DNA from: Ruminococcaceae bacterium OttesenSCG-928-D13
GTDB taxonomy: Bacteria; Bacillota; Clostridia; Oscillospirales; Ruminococcaceae
Direction: 5' to 3'
Length of the DNA stretch: 56,914 bases
Assembly (NCBI GenBank): GCA_030266915.1
Contig: JAJDIZ010000002.1
Coordinates: 1 to 56,914 of the forward strand
Both the position numbers and the translations under genes were made by a program. The notes beneath the pieces were generated by a model. It saw only the letters and a list, made by a program, of their open reading frames with translations. It was not told where the DNA came from and searched no databases. This document shows positions 54,522 to 56,914 of this stretch, piece by piece; position 1 is the stretch's first letter, and each line of letters begins with the position of its first letter.

Positions 54522-54588
54522 TGAGGGCAAAACTGATTTTCCCACGCCCGATGAAGCAAGCTGCGATGCAGCGCAGGTGAGCCGCAAG
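54522..54588. repeat. Intergenic repeat family 2, copy 2
   Basis: TGAGGGCAAAACTGATTTTCCCACGCCCGATGAAGCAAGCTGCGATGCAGCGCAGGTGAGCCGCAAG. Confidence 0.85.
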
Positions 54589-54704
54589 CGCGGCCCGGCA
54601 CGGGCGCGCGGGCGTGGGTGGGGCCCCTTAAAGGGGGCTGGCGGCTGGCTTTGCCGGGAACACTGGCAAAACAGGCGACACCCGACGCCCGGAAAACGCC
54701 GGCC

Positions 54705-54733
54705 GTAGGAAGGCGGAGGCCGGTTGCGGCGGG
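54705..54733. repeat. 29-bp repeat, inverted partner at 9419-9447
   Basis: GTAGGAAGGCGGAGGCCGGTTGCGGCGGG; one mismatch to the reverse complement of 9419-9447. Confidence 0.85.
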
Positions 54734-54871
54734 CCGGGCCCCAAAGCGTGGCAGATGCCAACTTGTCGAGCGCGTAAACCATCTTAAAGGCCGGTGGGCT
54801 GTGCCCCCAAATTAAACCACCAACCCATCGATTCACCCAACTATATACAATACCCCTACAGAGGAGCCCCC

Positions 54872-55789
54872 ATGAGCGAGGGAAAAAAACCGTCCCAACA
54901 GCATAACCAAAGCGCTCGCGTATTCACCATCGCCATCCTGATCTATGCGGTCGGGTTGTTTCTGGGCGCTTTCTATGATCTGCCCCTCACCCGGGCCGCC
55001 TACAACCCCACCAGCCTGTTTGGCATCGTGATGGAGGCGGTGGGCTGGTACCCGGCCTTCCTGCCCAGCCTGCTGCTGTTCATACTCTGGACCTTCCAGA
55101 AGAACCTGCCCCAAAATCGCCTGTGGCAGCGCCCGGTGTGCGGCCTTGCGTCGGCCGGGGGCCTGGGGGCGCTCTACCTGGTCAGCGGGCGCTACCTGGC
55201 CCGCCGGGGCATGTTCACCGCGCTGGAGGGACTGTCCCTCTGGCTGTGGGTTGCGCTGGGGGTGGCCTTCGCGGCGATACTGGTCATCATCGTGCTGCGC
55301 ATGGTGCCTTCCACCCGCGTCAAAATGACCTTCTTTGGCATCTGGGGCACGGTGTATATGGTGGCAAACCAGGTGGTCACCTACCCCATCAAGGTGGCCT
55401 GGGCCCGCTCCCGCTTCGACGACATGGCCGCCATCGGCTCCTTTGAAGCCTTCACCCCTTGGTACCAGCCCTTCGGGAATGGCGGCAGCTCTTTCCCCTC
55501 GGGCCACACCGCCAACGCCGCCGGCATCTTCATGCTGCTGGTGCTGTGCGACCTGTTCCCCGCCTGGCACCGCCGCAGCAAAACGGTCTATGTGGTGTGC
55601 TGGGGCTATATCGCGGTGATGGCCGCCGCCCGCATCATCATCGGCCGGCACTACCTGTCCGACACGCTGGCCGCCAGCGCCATCATGGCGGTGCTGTTCT
55701 ACGCGATGCGCAGCACCAAACTCTACCAGGCACAGCTGCGCAAAACCCTGAGCAAGGCCGCCGAGGAAGGAACCCCCAATGCAATTTGA
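54872..55789 (+). CDS. PAP2 superfamily phosphatase (membrane)
   Basis: SSFPSGHTANAAGIF and IIIGRHYLSDTLAASAIM motifs. Confidence 0.87.
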   Translation: MSEGKKPSQQHNQSARVFTIAILIYAVGLFLGAFYDLPLTRAAYNPTSLFGIVMEAVGWYPAFLPSLLLFILWTFQKNLPQNRLWQRPVCGLASAGGLGALYLVSGRYLARRGMFTALEGLSLWLWVALGVAFAAILVIIVLRMVPSTRVKMTFFGIWGTVYMVANQVVTYPIKVAWARSRFDDMAAIGSFEAFTPWYQPFGNGGSSFPSGHTANAAGIFMLLVLCDLFPAWHRRSKTVYVVCWGYIAVMAAARIIIGRHYLSDTLAASAIMAVLFYAMRSTKLYQAQLRKTLSKAAEEGTPNAI

Positions 55790-56888
55790 CTTTACCGCCC
55801 CCTGTTATTTTGGGCTGGAGAGCGCCGCCGCCTTTGACTTTCGCCGGCTGGGCGCTGAAAATTTGAAGATCACCGACGGGCGCGTCACCTTCACAGGGGA
55901 CGCGCGCCTTTTGGCCGACGCAAACCTCTGGAGCCGCTGTGCCGAGCGCATCATGATCAAGCTGGCCGCCTTTCCCGCCGCCACCTTCGATGAGCTGTTC
56001 GACCGGGTATACGCAATCCCCTGGGAGGATTACATCCCGCGAAACGGCAAGTTCCCGGTGAAGGGGTCCAGCCTGTCGAGCACCCTGTCCAGCGTGCCGG
56101 CCTGCCAGAGCATCGTCAAAAAAGCCGTGGTGGAGCGGCTGCGCAAGGGCCACCGGGTGGAGTTTTTGCCCGAGCGGAGCGAGGAGTACCGCATCCGGTT
56201 CTCGATTCGCAAGGACATGGCCGAGGTCTTTCTCGATACCTCGGGCGACGGGCTGCACAAGCGTGGCTACCGGCGTCTGGCCGGCGGCGCCCCGCTGAAG
56301 GAGACCCTGGCCGCCGCGATGGCCGACTTTGGCCGGGTGCGGCGGGACAGCCGGGTGGAAGACCCGTTCTGCGGCAGCGGCACACTGGTGATCGAAGCCG
56401 CGCTGAAGGCACTGAACATCGCGCCGGGGCTGCGGCGCAGCTTCGCGGCCGAGCACTACGCCTTCCTGCCCGAGGGCCTGTTTGCCGAGGCACGGGCGGC
56501 GGCCGAGGCCGAAAAGAAAACCGACGCAGCCTTTGCCGGGGCCGGGTTTGACATTGACCCGGAGATGGTGGCGCTGGCCGCCGCCAATGCCGAGAAGGCC
56601 GGGGTGGGCAGTGTTTGCCGGTTCGAGGCGCGGGACGTAGCCGCCTACCGGGCAGATTCCTCCGCCCTGATGATGACCAACCCGCCCTACGGCGAGCGCC
56701 TGCTGGACGCGGGAGCCGCCGCAAAGCTGGAGCAGGCGCTGGGCCGGGCCACCGCCGCCGCGCCGCCTGCCAGTGCCTACGTCATCACCGCCGACGCCGA
56801 GTTTGAGCGCCACTTTGGCCGCGTGGCCAAAAAGCGCCGCAAGGTTTACAACGGCATGATTCCCTGCCAGATCTACATGTATTACTGA
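55779..56888 (+). CDS. THUMP-domain class I SAM-dependent RNA methyltransferase (RlmL/RlmK-like)
   Basis: N-terminal THUMP-like region; VEDPFCGSGTLVIEAAL; MMTNPPYGERL. Confidence 0.9.
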   Translation: MQFDFTAPCYFGLESAAAFDFRRLGAENLKITDGRVTFTGDARLLADANLWSRCAERIMIKLAAFPAATFDELFDRVYAIPWEDYIPRNGKFPVKGSSLSSTLSSVPACQSIVKKAVVERLRKGHRVEFLPERSEEYRIRFSIRKDMAEVFLDTSGDGLHKRGYRRLAGGAPLKETLAAAMADFGRVRRDSRVEDPFCGSGTLVIEAALKALNIAPGLRRSFAAEHYAFLPEGLFAEARAAAEAEKKTDAAFAGAGFDIDPEMVALAAANAEKAGVGSVCRFEARDVAAYRADSSALMMTNPPYGERLLDAGAAAKLEQALGRATAAAPPASAYVITADAEFERHFGRVAKKRRKVYNGMIPCQIYMYY

Positions 56889-56914
56889 GATTGGAATAGA
56901 GTATGAAAAGCCCC

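Noticed and set aside
53903-54836. Minus-strand ORFs 53903-54601 and 54468-54836
   Set aside because: They are antisense to a plausible gene or run through the intergenic repeat mosaic; the translations reflect repeats, not a protein family.

Overview
The window is a GC-rich Clostridia-type (probably Oscillospiraceae) chromosome segment interrupted by one accessory island. Left of the island (about 0.1-31.1 kb) are core genes: hbd, a PASTA-domain pseudokinase, yebC, mrnC, obg, rpmA/rplU, an IreB homologue, pheST with a T-box leader, acpS, murC, cca, a pirin gene, a blaR1/blaI-type pair, an ACT-domain gene, hom, lysC, a VanY-type peptidase, an M16 peptidase pair, lgt, a DUF3842 gene and an ECF transporter S component. 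Right of it (about 49.9-56.9 kb) are rplL-rplJ, rplA-rplK, nusG-secE-rpmG, a PAP2 phosphatase and an RlmL-like methyltransferase. The island (about 31.2-49.9 kb) lies immediately downstream of rplL and is bounded by two identical 385-bp direct repeats. It carries a Tn7-like tnsA-tnsB-tnsC-tniQ operon with helically phased 11-bp iterons upstream of tnsA. It also carries a plasmid-like RepA ATPase with CTTGATAC iterons, a toprim-like protein and an XRE repressor with an inverted-repeat operator. Its tyrosine recombinase is preceded by a promoter, a ~300-nt RNA-like structured region and a terminator. The cargo is an ECF sigma factor with a membrane-anchored extension next to two Big_2 lipoproteins. 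Outside the island there is a family of dispersed intergenic repeats: a conserved core sits between flanking arms that differ in sequence at every copy but stay complementary. There are also two clusters of back-to-back hairpins and a second repeat family with a compensatory stem change. All assignments come from reading the sequence; no database search was run.
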